Assembly (NCBI GenBank): GCA_964019335.1
Contig: OZ025678.1
Span: 310,001-374,000 of the forward strand
Direction: 5' to 3'
DNA length: 64,000 nt
Origin: Diplonema japonicum
Taxonomy: Eukaryota; Euglenozoa; Diplonemea; Diplonemida; Diplonemidae
The notes under the pieces are model-generated. The model had not been told where the DNA came from. It saw only the letters and a program-made list of their open reading frames with translations, and ran no database searches. A program made the translations under genes and the position numbers. This document shows, piece after piece, positions 8,546-17,589 of this stretch (within the stretch, counting starts at the first letter, position 1; each line of letters starts with the position of its first letter).

Positions 8546-10942
8546 ATGTCTCTCAATTCCATTATTGAGCGTGTGTTGAACGGCTTCCAGCAGCTGTTGT
8601 GTTATACAGTGTTATCTGATGATAGTACGCTGACGAAGAAACGGAAGAAATTAGCGTTGGTGATGCAATCAGTGATTATTTTTACGTCGGCTGCGGTATT
8701 CCCAGCAGCTGGGAATTACACACGAATAGCCACTTCTCTCGGGGCCTCGAGCAGTACAGCATGGCTTGTATATCTGTTTGTTTTCAAGAGATGCGGGCCA
8801 TTGTATTGGGAATCGCTGACCTGCATATGGGGTGTGGGCTGCATTATGATAGATTACAACAACATTACAGAATCCATGTCCCGCATGTGGCCCCTCCTTA
8901 TTGTGTTGGTTGATCTCTTGTTCTTCCTAAAAGTGCGCACCAGATACCTCCTTGCCATGGCGCTGTTGTGGCTTTTTGTCACATCGTTCGAGAATGCGAT
9001 CCGCTTTGGTCTCTACGACCTCCCCTTCACCCTCACAGCTGGTGAGCGGTTTGAGAAATCGTGTACCTGCGCCATCCTCCCTTGCAAGGAAAGTATAGCG
9101 GAGAACCTTTCGCTATTCATCGGGTACATGCTGGTGTTTGGGTTCGACTCGATGGTCATTAACCACTTCGCTCAGGACCTTTACGCTGAGAACGCCAGCA
9201 TGGAGGCTGCCATCAGTGTCGCGCAAGATATTTCGGTCCACATTGCGGACTTCGACCTTGAAAGCGCGCAGACTCTCCTCAGCAAGCACGCCGAAGAGAT
9301 CCCTTCTACCTACACACACGCACTGCAGACTATACTCAACAACCTGCAGCTCTACCGGCCGTACCTCCCCGACACGCTTTTTGATCTCTCGCGTCATCCC
9401 ACGCTGTGTTCACCTCATATCAGCCGTGCTCCACCCGGCATCACCAGCAATAGGGCTGCACTTGTGTTCACAGACATCGAGCGTTCCACCGCCACATGGA
9501 ACGCGCACCCTAAGGAGATGCGCGAGGCGCTCAACTCCCACGATGTTATCATCCGAAACGCAGTCGCCGAGCACAACGGGTACGAGGTGAAGACCATCGG
9601 CGATGCATTCATGGTGGCCTTCGACACGGGTCGCGAAGCTTGCTTGTTTGGTTTACACGTGCAAACGGAGCTATATGAAGAAACATGGCCTGAAGCTCTC
9701 GCAAGTTTACCGCAATGTGCAGTCGAAGAAAACTGCTGGAACGGCTTACGGGTGCGGGTGGGGGTCCATGTTGGGGAGGTCAACGTCGAACGGAACTTCG
9801 TGTGCAGCAGATACGACTACTTCGGGCAGACAGTGAATAAGACCGCTAGGCTAGAAGGCGCGTGCAGTGCGGGAGGTGTTGCCGTGTTCGAAGACATGCT
9901 AACACAGATGAGGAGTGTTGAACACATAGAGAAAACAGACAGCGAGACCATCAGTGACGTGGTGTGCGATGACCTCTCTGATCTGAACAGCCCTGTTGTG
10001 CTTAACCTAGGAAGTGTGTTGCTGAAGGGGTTTGATAACGAATGCGTGATATGTGTGTTGTTCCCAAGGAAGCTCGCGATGCGGAGGTTTCACTGCAAGC
10101 TGAAGGAACAAAACAATGCAAAACTACCAGTGATAGTAGAAAACTTTGACGCTTTGACCAGCATGTCGAAGAGCTCGAAGAGCTCCAGCATGCAGATGTC
10201 AGGGGAACACAGCGCGATGAGAGAAGCACCCGATATGATGGTAAACGCCACTGTGGGCTGTGCTTCGTTGGTGTTCCCGGACATTATGGAGATGGATTTC
10301 CAGATAGTGGCAGACGCGTTCAGCAAAGTGCTGAACTGCGTGGAGCGGGGTGACGGGAAGGCCCTGACTGTATTTGGAACAAACATCTACTTGGGATGGA
10401 ACATAGGGTACAGAAAGAACACAAGGCGCACAGACGGCGCTATCCGTTTCGCAGCACTTCTGTCACGAGTCTTCGATCACGAAAAGCCGTATCTTGCGCT
10501 GTCTACAGGGAATGTTCTTAGAAGCCATGTTGGTTCATATAAAAACAAGTACCTTTCCGTCTTTGGCCCTGTTGCGCTATCAGTCGGTCCCCTCTCAGTT
10601 TTATGTGAGGAACTAAAGGCCTTCTGCCTGTCTGTGAGCGAATCCGACACTATTGTGGAGGCTCTGCAGTCCATTGCCGGGTCTGAATGGCATGCTGTGG
10701 CCCGCCCAGTGAGTTACTACCATACCTCTTTGGGTGATATCGACGTCTTTGAGCTGCACACGCCAATGATCCACGAGATGCTTTCTTTGAAGTATACATC
10801 TACTTTGATCAGAAACCCAACGTTCTCGTGGTCGGCGGAGTACCACGAGGCGTTTTACAAGTCCGACTTCAGCAAGATACTGAGGGAAGGGGGGGGCGAC
10901 CTGGTCCTGAACAAGTTGGCTCGGAAACACGTAGATACATAA
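8546..10942 (+). CDS. Membrane class III adenylate cyclase with a second, degenerate cyclase-like domain
   Basis: A 798-aa single exon. Residues ~45-205 contain several hydrophobic segments (for example WPLLIVLVDLLFFL and YLLAMALLWLFV), so the protein is probably integral to a membrane. A helical linker leads to a class III catalytic domain at ~300-445. The metal-binding Asp310 (VFTDIERS) and Asp353 (TIGDAFMVAF) are present. So are the adenine-selecting Lys349 (EVKTIGD) and the transition-state pair Asn431 and Arg435 (VNKTARLEG). These residues predict ATP-to-cAMP activity. Residues ~565-720 (VGCASLVFPDIMEMDF...VFGTNIYLGWNIG...VGSYKNKYLSVFGPVA) follow the same beta-alpha pattern as a cyclase domain but lack the metal Asps and the GDA motif, so this is likely a regulatory C2-like half. 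The start follows a G-run and a purine-rich leader. cAMP rather than cGMP is inferred from Lys349. Confidence 0.88.
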   Translation: MSLNSIIERVLNGFQQLLCYTVLSDDSTLTKKRKKLALVMQSVIIFTSAAVFPAAGNYTRIATSLGASSSTAWLVYLFVFKRCGPLYWESLTCIWGVGCIMIDYNNITESMSRMWPLLIVLVDLLFFLKVRTRYLLAMALLWLFVTSFENAIRFGLYDLPFTLTAGERFEKSCTCAILPCKESIAENLSLFIGYMLVFGFDSMVINHFAQDLYAENASMEAAISVAQDISVHIADFDLESAQTLLSKHAEEIPSTYTHALQTILNNLQLYRPYLPDTLFDLSRHPTLCSPHISRAPPGITSNRAALVFTDIERSTATWNAHPKEMREALNSHDVIIRNAVAEHNGYEVKTIGDAFMVAFDTGREACLFGLHVQTELYEETWPEALASLPQCAVEENCWNGLRVRVGVHVGEVNVERNFVCSRYDYFGQTVNKTARLEGACSAGGVAVFEDMLTQMRSVEHIEKTDSETISDVVCDDLSDLNSPVVLNLGSVLLKGFDNECVICVLFPRKLAMRRFHCKLKEQNNAKLPVIVENFDALTSMSKSSKSSSMQMSGEHSAMREAPDMMVNATVGCASLVFPDIMEMDFQIVADAFSKVLNCVERGDGKALTVFGTNIYLGWNIGYRKNTRRTDGAIRFAALLSRVFDHEKPYLALSTGNVLRSHVGSYKNKYLSVFGPVALSVGPLSVLCEELKAFCLSVSESDTIVEALQSIAGSEWHAVARPVSYYHTSLGDIDVFELHTPMIHEMLSLKYTSTLIRNPTFSWSAEYHEAFYKSDFSKILREGGGDLVLNKLARKHVDT

Positions 10943-11108
10943 ATATTCTTTCCTTTTTGTTGGGGGTTACATTTACATGCCGTCCCCATGCCGCCCTCCC
11001 CTATTATTATGGTTTGCCTACTTTTCATGTTATGCGCTTTTTTTTTTTTTTTCTTCTCTTTTTCCTTCCCCCATATCGCAACTGTATCAAAAGGAAGATG
11101 TTGGCACG

Positions 11109-12365
11109 ATGGATCCATGCGGGTGCGAAGGAGGGTATGGGTGGGACGGAGACACGTGCACACTTGGTATAAAGACAGCCTCTGAAGATATAACGTGCTG
11201 TGGATGCGGAGGCCGCGTAGTAGAAGGGGCGTGCAACTGCAGCAGTGCAACGATAACAGAGCTGTGGAAGGAAGGGGATGGGTCCGACCCAACATTGTGG
11301 ATTGTGCTTCCTCTTGTGGGCGCCTGCTTGTGCGCACTGCTGGGAGTGATGTGGGCCTTACGCAGGCGGCGGCGACCGAACCAACAACCGAGCGAGGAAA
11401 AACCTCTCAACCCAGAATCCGAAATTGATCTGGCTGAACCTATCCCCAGTGTTGGCTTTGATCCAGTGGGTGAATCAGATTCCGACCCTCTACAAGATGA
11501 CCTACCAGTGGCCAGAGTACCGAGTCCGGTACCGACCCCGAAGAACCCTCTTGGGATCAACTCAGCAGCAATGATAGAAAGACGGCTTGATAGATTGGTA
11601 GCACTGTTGACAGAGGAAGGCTATCAACGGGAAGCACCGAGCCTTGCTGATCAAATGGGTTCTGCGTTGATCTCTTCAGAGACACACCCGCTTGTGAGGC
11701 CACCTGGTGGCGATACGAGTGTTGTCGACGAGATGTTAAAGAACTTCAGGTTCCCGCCTTGTTCGGGTGTGTCGGAACTGAAAACGCTTGCGATGGTGGC
11801 TTGCCGTTTGGTGGATACCAATTCTGGTTATGACTACCCGCCTGTGGTGATGCTTGCGGTGTGTTTATTCACAGCGCCACATGAACTGCTTGATGCACTG
11901 TTGCTGTGGAAAGATGGTGAGCAGCACAACAAGTACATGGCGGCGGAATGGTGGAGGTGGCCGCGCCTCGTGACGATGCTAGCGGCCTATGCCATCTTCG
12001 ATGATGGCAAGCCGCCTGTGGTTGTCTCTGCTGTCATGACCGGCACCCCTCAAAAGGAACCTGCCGACCGTATTTACCTCCCGGGGCCCACCGTCTGCAC
12101 TACATCGGATATCAACGAGACTTCCCTCTCCACAGTTGTAAGTGCGTATCTGCCTGTCCCCAGCTGTGGCACTATCATCATCCCGCCCCTCACCACCTTT
12201 GTCGTTGATTCGGTGTTGCATGGGCCTTCTTCGGTGTTTTATGAGGTGACCGCCACCCACATCCCATTCTCACCACTGATGCAGGAGGCCTTAGGGACCG
12301 TCCACGCTGATTGCCGACGGCTTGAAGCCGCAGCGAGTCTTCATACCGTCGCGTTTGAAATCTGA
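11109..12365 (+). CDS. Single-pass membrane protein, Cys-rich ectodomain, possibly ART-fold C-terminal domain
   Basis: Starting at ATG 11109 the product is 418 aa. The first ~50 residues are Cys/Gly-rich and EGF-like (CGCEGGYGWDGDTC, CCGCGG, CNCSS). A clear transmembrane helix (LWIVLPLVGACLCALLGVMW) and an RRRRR stop-transfer cluster follow. The acidic/proline linker leads to a helical then beta-rich domain at ~240-400. The segment LVTMLAAYAIF.., then a TTSDINETSLST region and GTIIIPPLTTFVVDSV resemble the order seen in NAD-dependent ADP-ribosyltransferase folds. The usual Arg and E-x-E residues are not evident, so this is a weak call and activity is doubtful. The same frame is open from ATG 10977, which would add a hydrophobic N-terminus (LLLWFAYFSCYALFFFF). 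That could be a signal peptide, or just the T-rich leader read through. Confidence 0.6.
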   Translation: MDPCGCEGGYGWDGDTCTLGIKTASEDITCCGCGGRVVEGACNCSSATITELWKEGDGSDPTLWIVLPLVGACLCALLGVMWALRRRRRPNQQPSEEKPLNPESEIDLAEPIPSVGFDPVGESDSDPLQDDLPVARVPSPVPTPKNPLGINSAAMIERRLDRLVALLTEEGYQREAPSLADQMGSALISSETHPLVRPPGGDTSVVDEMLKNFRFPPCSGVSELKTLAMVACRLVDTNSGYDYPPVVMLAVCLFTAPHELLDALLLWKDGEQHNKYMAAEWWRWPRLVTMLAAYAIFDDGKPPVVVSAVMTGTPQKEPADRIYLPGPTVCTTSDINETSLSTVVSAYLPVPSCGTIIIPPLTTFVVDSVLHGPSSVFYEVTATHIPFSPLMQEALGTVHADCRRLEAAASLHTVAFEI

Positions 12366-12427
12366 AAAATGGGGGAAAAAATAGAGACAACGAAAAAAAA
12401 AAGAAAAAGAGAAAAAAATGTGTGTGT

Positions 12428-12461
<34 letters not shown>

Positions 12462-12688
12462 CTCTTGTCAGGACAAGAAGAGTGAAAGGAAACGAAGAAA
12501 AAAAAAAGAGGGCAGGGGATACAAAAAAAAAAGCCTTCATTTCCCCCCCCTCCCATTGTTCTCGACATTCGTTAAAAAAAATATTTAACCCAATAAACAA
12601 AAGAGGGGAGGGAGGGAGGGAGGGAGGGAGGAGAGGGGGTGGTTCTTGAAGAAAGAGGGAAAAGAAAAAAGAAGAAGAAAGGACAGAA
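12366..12688 (+). other. Intergenic low-complexity spacer
   Basis: It consists almost entirely of homopurine and homopyrimidine tracts: a T run of more than 30 nt at ~12428-12461, A-rich stretches, and a GGGA repeat at ~12604-12632. No gene is seen. The purine-rich stretch ending at 12688 is the leader of the next gene. Confidence 0.7.
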
Positions 12689-13410
12689 ATGTCTCGGTAT
12701 GGGGAGAAGGACCCCGCGACTGACGATCAGATCGAGGCGACCGCACGGAGGGTGCTTGAAGAAATAGCAGCAGTGGGGACTGGGACTGAGGTCCAATTGG
12801 ATGAATACATAGCGGTATGGGGGCACCCTCTCTGTCTACTTATAATAGATTCTCGCCAAATATCGTCGAACTTGTGAAAAGCGGTCGAACTATAAGGAGG
12901 CAGAGCTGGTGCAACATGTGCTCAAGCAGCTGCGTCTAGAAGAGGAAAACAGGTGCGTGAAACGAAAACAAAATGAAAAAAAGAGGGGGGGTGAATTTTA
13001 AACTACCTTGGAAGCTCTCTGTATCTCCTGCTGTGGTCGGTTCCCACATCGTGCATCAGGTCATAAAGTTAGCGAGAATGTTTTGAGAAAAGAAAAAAAG
13101 CATTCTGTATCTCCTGCTGCGGTCGGCTCTTCTTGCATCGTGCATCAGGTCATAAAGTCTGCGAGAATATTGGCGTCCGGACAGGTTTCTTTTTTGGCGT
13201 TTCCTAGAAGCTCTCTGTATCTCCTGCTGTGGTCGGTTCCCACATCGTGCATCAGGTCATAAAGTTAGCCAGAATACTGACATCCCAGCCGAGTTTTTTT
13301 CATTTTTCTTTTTAACTGCCTTGGAAGCTCTCTGTATCTCCTGCTGTGGTCGGTTTCCACATCGTGCATCAGGTCATAAAGTTAGCGAGAAAATATTTGT
13401 ATCTCAGCTC

Positions 13411-13442
<32 letters not shown>

Positions 13443-14974
13443 GAAACTACCTTGGAAGCTCTCTGTATCTCCTGCTGCGGTCGGTTTCCACATCGTGCAT
13501 CAGGTCATAAAGTTAGCGAGAATATTCGAGATTCGTGGTTCTAAAAAAAGCATTCTGTATCTCCTGCTGCGGTCGGCTCTTCTTGCATCGTGCATCAGGT
13601 CATAAAGTCTGCGAGAATGTTGGCGTCCAGACAGGTTTCATTTTTAGCAGCTCCTAGAAGCTCTCTGTATCTCCTGCTGCGGTCGGTTCCCACATCGCGC
13701 ATCAGGTCATAAAGTTAGCGAGAAAAATTGGCATCCCAGCCGAGTTTTTTCACGTATCTCCTGCTGTGGTCGGTTCCCACATCGTGCATAGCGAGAATAT
13801 TCGGCGGGTTTCGTGGTTTAGAAAAAGAAAAAAAAAAAAAAGCATTCTGTATCTCCTGCTGCGGTCGGCTCTTCTCGGCTCATCGTGCATCAGGTCATAA
13901 AGTCTGCGAGAATATTGGCGTCCGGACACGGTTTCTTAACGTTTTTCCTGGGAAGCTCTCTGTATCTCCTGCTGTGGTCGGTTCCCACATCGCGCATCAG
14001 GTCATAAAGTTAGCGAGAAGGAAATAAATAGTTCGGTTTCTTAAAAACATTTCTGATACTCCCCCCCCCTTTTTTTTCTTTTGTGTTCAACTGTTTATCA
14101 AAACAAAAAAAAAAAAAAAACCACAGGCACGTCTACGCTCTAACACAGCAACAAGAGCTGGAAAGGCAGGGGCTGGAAGAAGCCCACACGCTGGAGTTTC
14201 AGAATTTCAATCAGGTACGTTTGAAAAAAAAAAAAAAAAAAAAAAAAATATTCTTTGCAGATATGGAACGAGAAGATCGACAGCTTTGAAGAGCACCAGC
14301 TGGAGTGCGAGGCTGTGATGCTTGAACACCACAGCATGGAGCTGACGAAGTTCCACGGCAGCATGACTGCCGAGGCTCCTAAGAAGGCGAAGTTCTCAAA
14401 GGATCTTCTGAACCTCCGGAAGATTCAAGAAACACTAGCCAAACAAAAAAACTATGTGGAAGCTCAAAAAGTCAAGATAAAGGGTGACCGATTGGAGTCT
14501 ATCGAACTCGAAAGGATCAACAGGGACAGGGGGGACAGGTACGCTAAGAAAGAATCACAGATATTGGGTAGACATCGGCAAGAGTTGCTTGCGATGAGGA
14601 AACGAATGGAAAGAGGCAGAATCGAGCTCGAAAGGAGGAGGAAAAAAGAACTTGAAATGCTGCTACAGAGGTACAACAATGTGAAGAGAGGGCTTCTCGG
14701 GCAACAAAACATCATCAAGGCTAAGACCGGTAACATGCTTCTAAAGCACGCAGCAAATAAGAAGACTGATGGTAGTGGATCGCAAGCCATCGTCACCTCC
14801 ATGAACAGCGGCACCTTTGGTCCAGGGTTAAAGAAGAAGGCGGACTCTAGCTACCCCTCAGCTACCGATGTTGTGAAGCAGATACAGCAGGAAGTTGCCC
14901 AGCAGCATGGAATGGCCGGAGAAGTGCCTTCCCCCACCGCAGCTGACAATTCTGGTACTTTGCCGCCTGTTTGA
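12689..14974 (+). CDS. Four-exon conserved coiled-coil protein
   Basis: Exons: 12689-12814, 12849-12952, 14127-14214 and 14261-14974. Introns are 34, 1174 and 46 nt, all GT-AG with consistent phases (0, 2, 0). The product is about 343 aa, nearly all charged helix. The joined reading is continuous: ..VQLDEYIA | ILAKYRRTCEKRSNYKEAELVQ.. | HVYALTQQQELERQGLEEAH.. | IWNEKIDSFEEHQLECEAVM... The pattern Y.EA..V...L..L, then FNQIWNEK, then LLNLRKIQETLAKQKNYVEAQKVKIK, then a long R/E/K helix ending LLQRYNNVKRGLLGQQN, resembles a widespread but poorly characterised coiled-coil family in flagellated protists. I give no name. The C-terminal ~60 residues are Ser/Thr/Pro-rich and probably disordered. The second intron is far larger than others here because it holds a tandem repeat array. 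Confidence 0.75.
13011..14022 (+). repeat. Tandem array of ten ~65-85 bp units inside an intron, two alternating classes
   Basis: Units start near 13011, 13100, 13207, 13321, 13453, 13550, 13656, 13754, 13842 and 13951. All contain TGTATCTCCTGCTGYGGTCGG and, except the truncated eighth, CATCAGGTCATAAAGT. Class A reads AAGCTCTC..GGTTCCCACATCG..AAAGTTAGCGAG. Class B reads GCATTC..GGCTCTTCTTGCATCG..AAAGTCTGCGAG and is followed by TGGCGTCCGGACA. The order is A B A | A | A B A | A B A, a three-unit higher-order repeat. Units are separated by T-rich or A-rich linkers. Some A units can form a TGTGG/CCACA hairpin, but other copies break it. Confidence 0.85.
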
Positions 14975-15293
14975 TGGGGGAGAAAAAAAAAAAAAAAAAA
15001 GCGAAAAAAAAGAAAGTCAGATACATTCTTGTATCGAAATTAGTTTTTTGAGAAAAAAAAAAAAAAAAAGAAGAAAAAAAATCCACTGATGTCAATATAC
15101 ATTCTCCCTTCTTTTCCCGTTTCTTTTTTTTTTTTTTTTTTTTCCTTTCTCTATACCGTTTTTCTGACCAATGCACAACAAAAAAAAAAAGAGGGGGAGA
15201 GAAGAAAAAATCGGAGGAGTTTTTATTTTTATTTTTTTTTTTCTTTTTGTCTAAAAAAATAACCACTTTTTCTTTTTTTGACTTCACACTGCG

Positions 15294-15324
<31 letters not shown>

Positions 15325-15468
15325 CAAAAAAAAGAAACCCTTTTTTTTAATCCTCTATTCAATTTTTTTTTTTTTCATTTTGTTTAAAAAAAAAGAAAAA
15401 CACACAACAACAACAACAACAACACAAAAGAGAATCCACCGCTGCCACATGTCCGCATTCCATCAAAA
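14975..15468 (+). other. Intergenic homopolymer spacer
   Basis: About 490 bp of A and T runs with short insertions; nothing codes here. The last 70 bp contain a CAACAACAACAACAACAAC leader. An upstream ATG at 15449, out of frame with the cyclin start at 15469, would give a short uORF overlapping the gene start. Confidence 0.7.
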
Positions 15469-16614
15469 ATGGAGTGGAACACCTATGGAGCAGATGAACT
15501 GAGAAAAATGAAACAAGAAAAGGAAAAAGAAGGCGCTGTGGAGGTAGGAGCACCAAGTCTCACTCTCGAGTCAGAACACGCACTTAGAATGTCAGGTGTC
15601 GGCTTCTTATGGGAATGCGGTTTCAGTGAAAGGTTGAGCACACGCAGCATCGCGGAGGCAGAGTGCAACTCAAAGTACAGCAAGAAGCTCAGAGCCGAAG
15701 AAGGGGAACTTTTTACAACCTTCGACACCAGCGAGAACAAAAACCTCATCAAAGCGTTCAAAGCACAATCGCAGGCTTGCAAAGACCTTTCAACCCCCGA
15801 AACAAACGACTTCTCCCAACGTAACAGAACTGCCTGTCTCCAAGCCATCCTCATCTACCACCACTTCTTTCTGAAAAAGAGTTTCAGGCAATACGACAGA
15901 TTCCTAACAGCAGCCGCAGCGTTGCTTATAGCATACAAGTCGCAAAACATCCTCCCCCTCCCTGGCAAGGAAGCCCCTTTGGACTCTGTACAACGGTGTA
16001 TCAGACAGCTTCTTCCAAATCGGTACAAAAGTAATGAGTACAGGGTTGTGATAAAGAGGTTGGAGATGAAGGTGTTGGACGCAACACGGTTTTCTGTATC
16101 GTCACGAAGCGCTGTTGACGTAGCTCGCATGGTATGCAAGAGGATAGAGGCGCCAGAGGGAGTCGAGAAGCTCAGCTTGGCCGTCATTACAGATAGTTAT
16201 TTACTTACCGATATTTGTGTAAGGTATGAAGTTGAGTGCATCGGCATTGCTGGTGTCCTTTTGGGGATCGCAGCCACGCCTGAGCCCTATCCTGAGGGCG
16301 GTGTCCCTGCACTTATCCTTGATTTTCAAAGCGATCCGCACAAGGCCCTGCCTGGGTACAATGCGTTACACGCGAAAACGCGTGCTCGTCTTCACGATTC
16401 GTATATTCGTGCTGCTTGGTTGGACCTCTTGTCTATGTACAGGCAGTCGGGGGGAGGGTATGACAGTCCCCCTCTCCCCATCCCCGTGCTGGAGGGTTCC
16501 GACCGTGCTGTCGAAAAGCGCAAACGAGACGAAACGTACATCGCGGCGATGAAGAGGAAGATAAGCAAAACGGTCGTGAACGGTGAAGCCGCGCTGCCGT
16601 CGTTGCACTCTTGA
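15469..16614 (+). CDS. Cyclin K/T/L-like (transcription-type) cyclin
   Basis: A single exon of 381 aa. The N-terminal cyclin box spans ~120-215. The segment QAILIYHHFFLKKSFRQYDRF followed by LTAAAALLIAYKSQ matches the helix 1-3 pattern of cyclins K, T and L (VLFHRFYxxxSFKxxDRFxVAxAxxFLAxK). It is followed by VIKRLEMKVLDATRFSVS, the usual helix 4-5 region. A second cyclin fold at ~220-295 (AVITDSYLLTDICVRYEVECIGIAGVLLGIAA) fits the expected DS...CL.Y....IA pattern. The C-terminus is short and basic (VEKRKRDETYIAAMKRKI), probably a nuclear signal. Family knowledge suggests partnership with a CDK9/12-type kinase acting on RNA polymerase II or splicing; the exact subtype cannot be set by eye. ATG 15469 is the first in-frame Met. 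Confidence 0.85.
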   Translation: MEWNTYGADELRKMKQEKEKEGAVEVGAPSLTLESEHALRMSGVGFLWECGFSERLSTRSIAEAECNSKYSKKLRAEEGELFTTFDTSENKNLIKAFKAQSQACKDLSTPETNDFSQRNRTACLQAILIYHHFFLKKSFRQYDRFLTAAAALLIAYKSQNILPLPGKEAPLDSVQRCIRQLLPNRYKSNEYRVVIKRLEMKVLDATRFSVSSRSAVDVARMVCKRIEAPEGVEKLSLAVITDSYLLTDICVRYEVECIGIAGVLLGIAATPEPYPEGGVPALILDFQSDPHKALPGYNALHAKTRARLHDSYIRAAWLDLLSMYRQSGGGYDSPPLPIPVLEGSDRAVEKRKRDETYIAAMKRKISKTVVNGEAALPSLHS

Positions 16615-16752
16615 TCCCGGTCGAACTTTTCCCCCCCCCCTTTTTTTTTCCCATACCCAATTCCCATTTTTCAATACAACCTGTATCGCCAATAAAGTGG
16701 GTGGGGGGGGGGGGGGGGGAGGGAAACCCTTCCCTCTCGAAAAGAGAGGAAA

Positions 16753-17419
16753 ATGGATCGAAAAACCGTGGCACTGGGTGGGTTTGTAATGTCATCAGCA
16801 GCATGTGCGGTGTGTTTCAACCGGTGCGTACGTGGGAGGCAGGACACGGAAGGAACGGGGTTGGTGGAGTACAAAAACACGGAGTTTAAATTTCTGATAA
16901 ACCATCACGAGGGGTACGATGTGGTCGTCTCCCGGCACACTGGCTGCGTGCTGTTCGAGGTGACAAAGGAGGGCCACGAACCGATCACCATTGTCATGGA
17001 AGAGCTCAAGATGGACATAAGCCTCGGTGACTACTCCGAGTGCGCTGCCGTAAAAACAGTTGAAGAGCTCCGTAGCATCGACAACAGCAACGTCAGCATC
17101 GTGCCCTGCAGCAGCACCATCAAGAATCGGTCTGGAGCGGAGTTTGTCCAATGGCAGATCTTGCACGAACCGGCGGGTACTGATATCGCCCCTGTTAACG
17201 TTTGGAATGGGTATGCAAAATGAAGAGGAAGGGATAAAGAAGTTGTATACACCTCATTCAGAATTTGTATGCACAATAAGTGCGGGTGGGGTATTCAAGC
17301 ATCTGCAAGAAGCAATTTCGATGAAGTATGTTCCTTGGAGGGAAAAAAGTTTTTTCTAAAAAAAAAAAAAGGTGATGCACCATGCTATTACGATTGCGAA
17401 TAGTCTTTCGTTCTTGTAA
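16753..17419 (+). CDS. Small membrane-anchored protein of unknown function (three exons)
   Basis: Exon 1 is 16753-17210. Read unspliced, it would end at a stop after WNGYAK (17221-17223). Two GTATG introns (17211-17261, gtatgc...ttcag; 17326-17371, gtatgt...aaaag) with fitting phases extend it through exon 2 (17262-17325) and exon 3 (17372-17419) to 189 aa. The new C-terminus, CGWGIQASARSNFDEVMHHA then ITIANSLSFL, reads like a real helix. Residues ~5-25 are hydrophobic (VALGGFVMSSAACAVCF) and followed by basic residues, consistent with a signal anchor. The rest is mixed alpha/beta. I do not recognise the family. The spliced model is my inference; exon 1 itself is solid. Confidence 0.6.
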
Positions 17420-17589
17420 CAATACTTGCTTTTTTTTCTTCTTCTTCTTTTTTTTTTTTTTTTTTTTTTTTTGCTGCTTCAATCGGTCTCTCCAAAACTC
17501 AAATAACCCATTACCCATAGGAGGAGGGGTGGGGCAGCCCGGGATACACTTGCTCTTTTTTTCTTGAGCAGATAAAAAGAACAAAGCAT

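Noticed and set aside
10977-11108. N-terminal extension with a hydrophobic stretch on the membrane protein gene
   Set aside because: It is mostly encoded by a T run typical of leaders here. I kept ATG 11109 as the start, though a true signal peptide cannot be excluded.
13008-14027. Repeated small open frames (for example LCISCCGRFPHRASGHK)
   Set aside because: The frames change from unit to unit and are interrupted by homopolymers. They lie in the long second intron of a well-phased gene.
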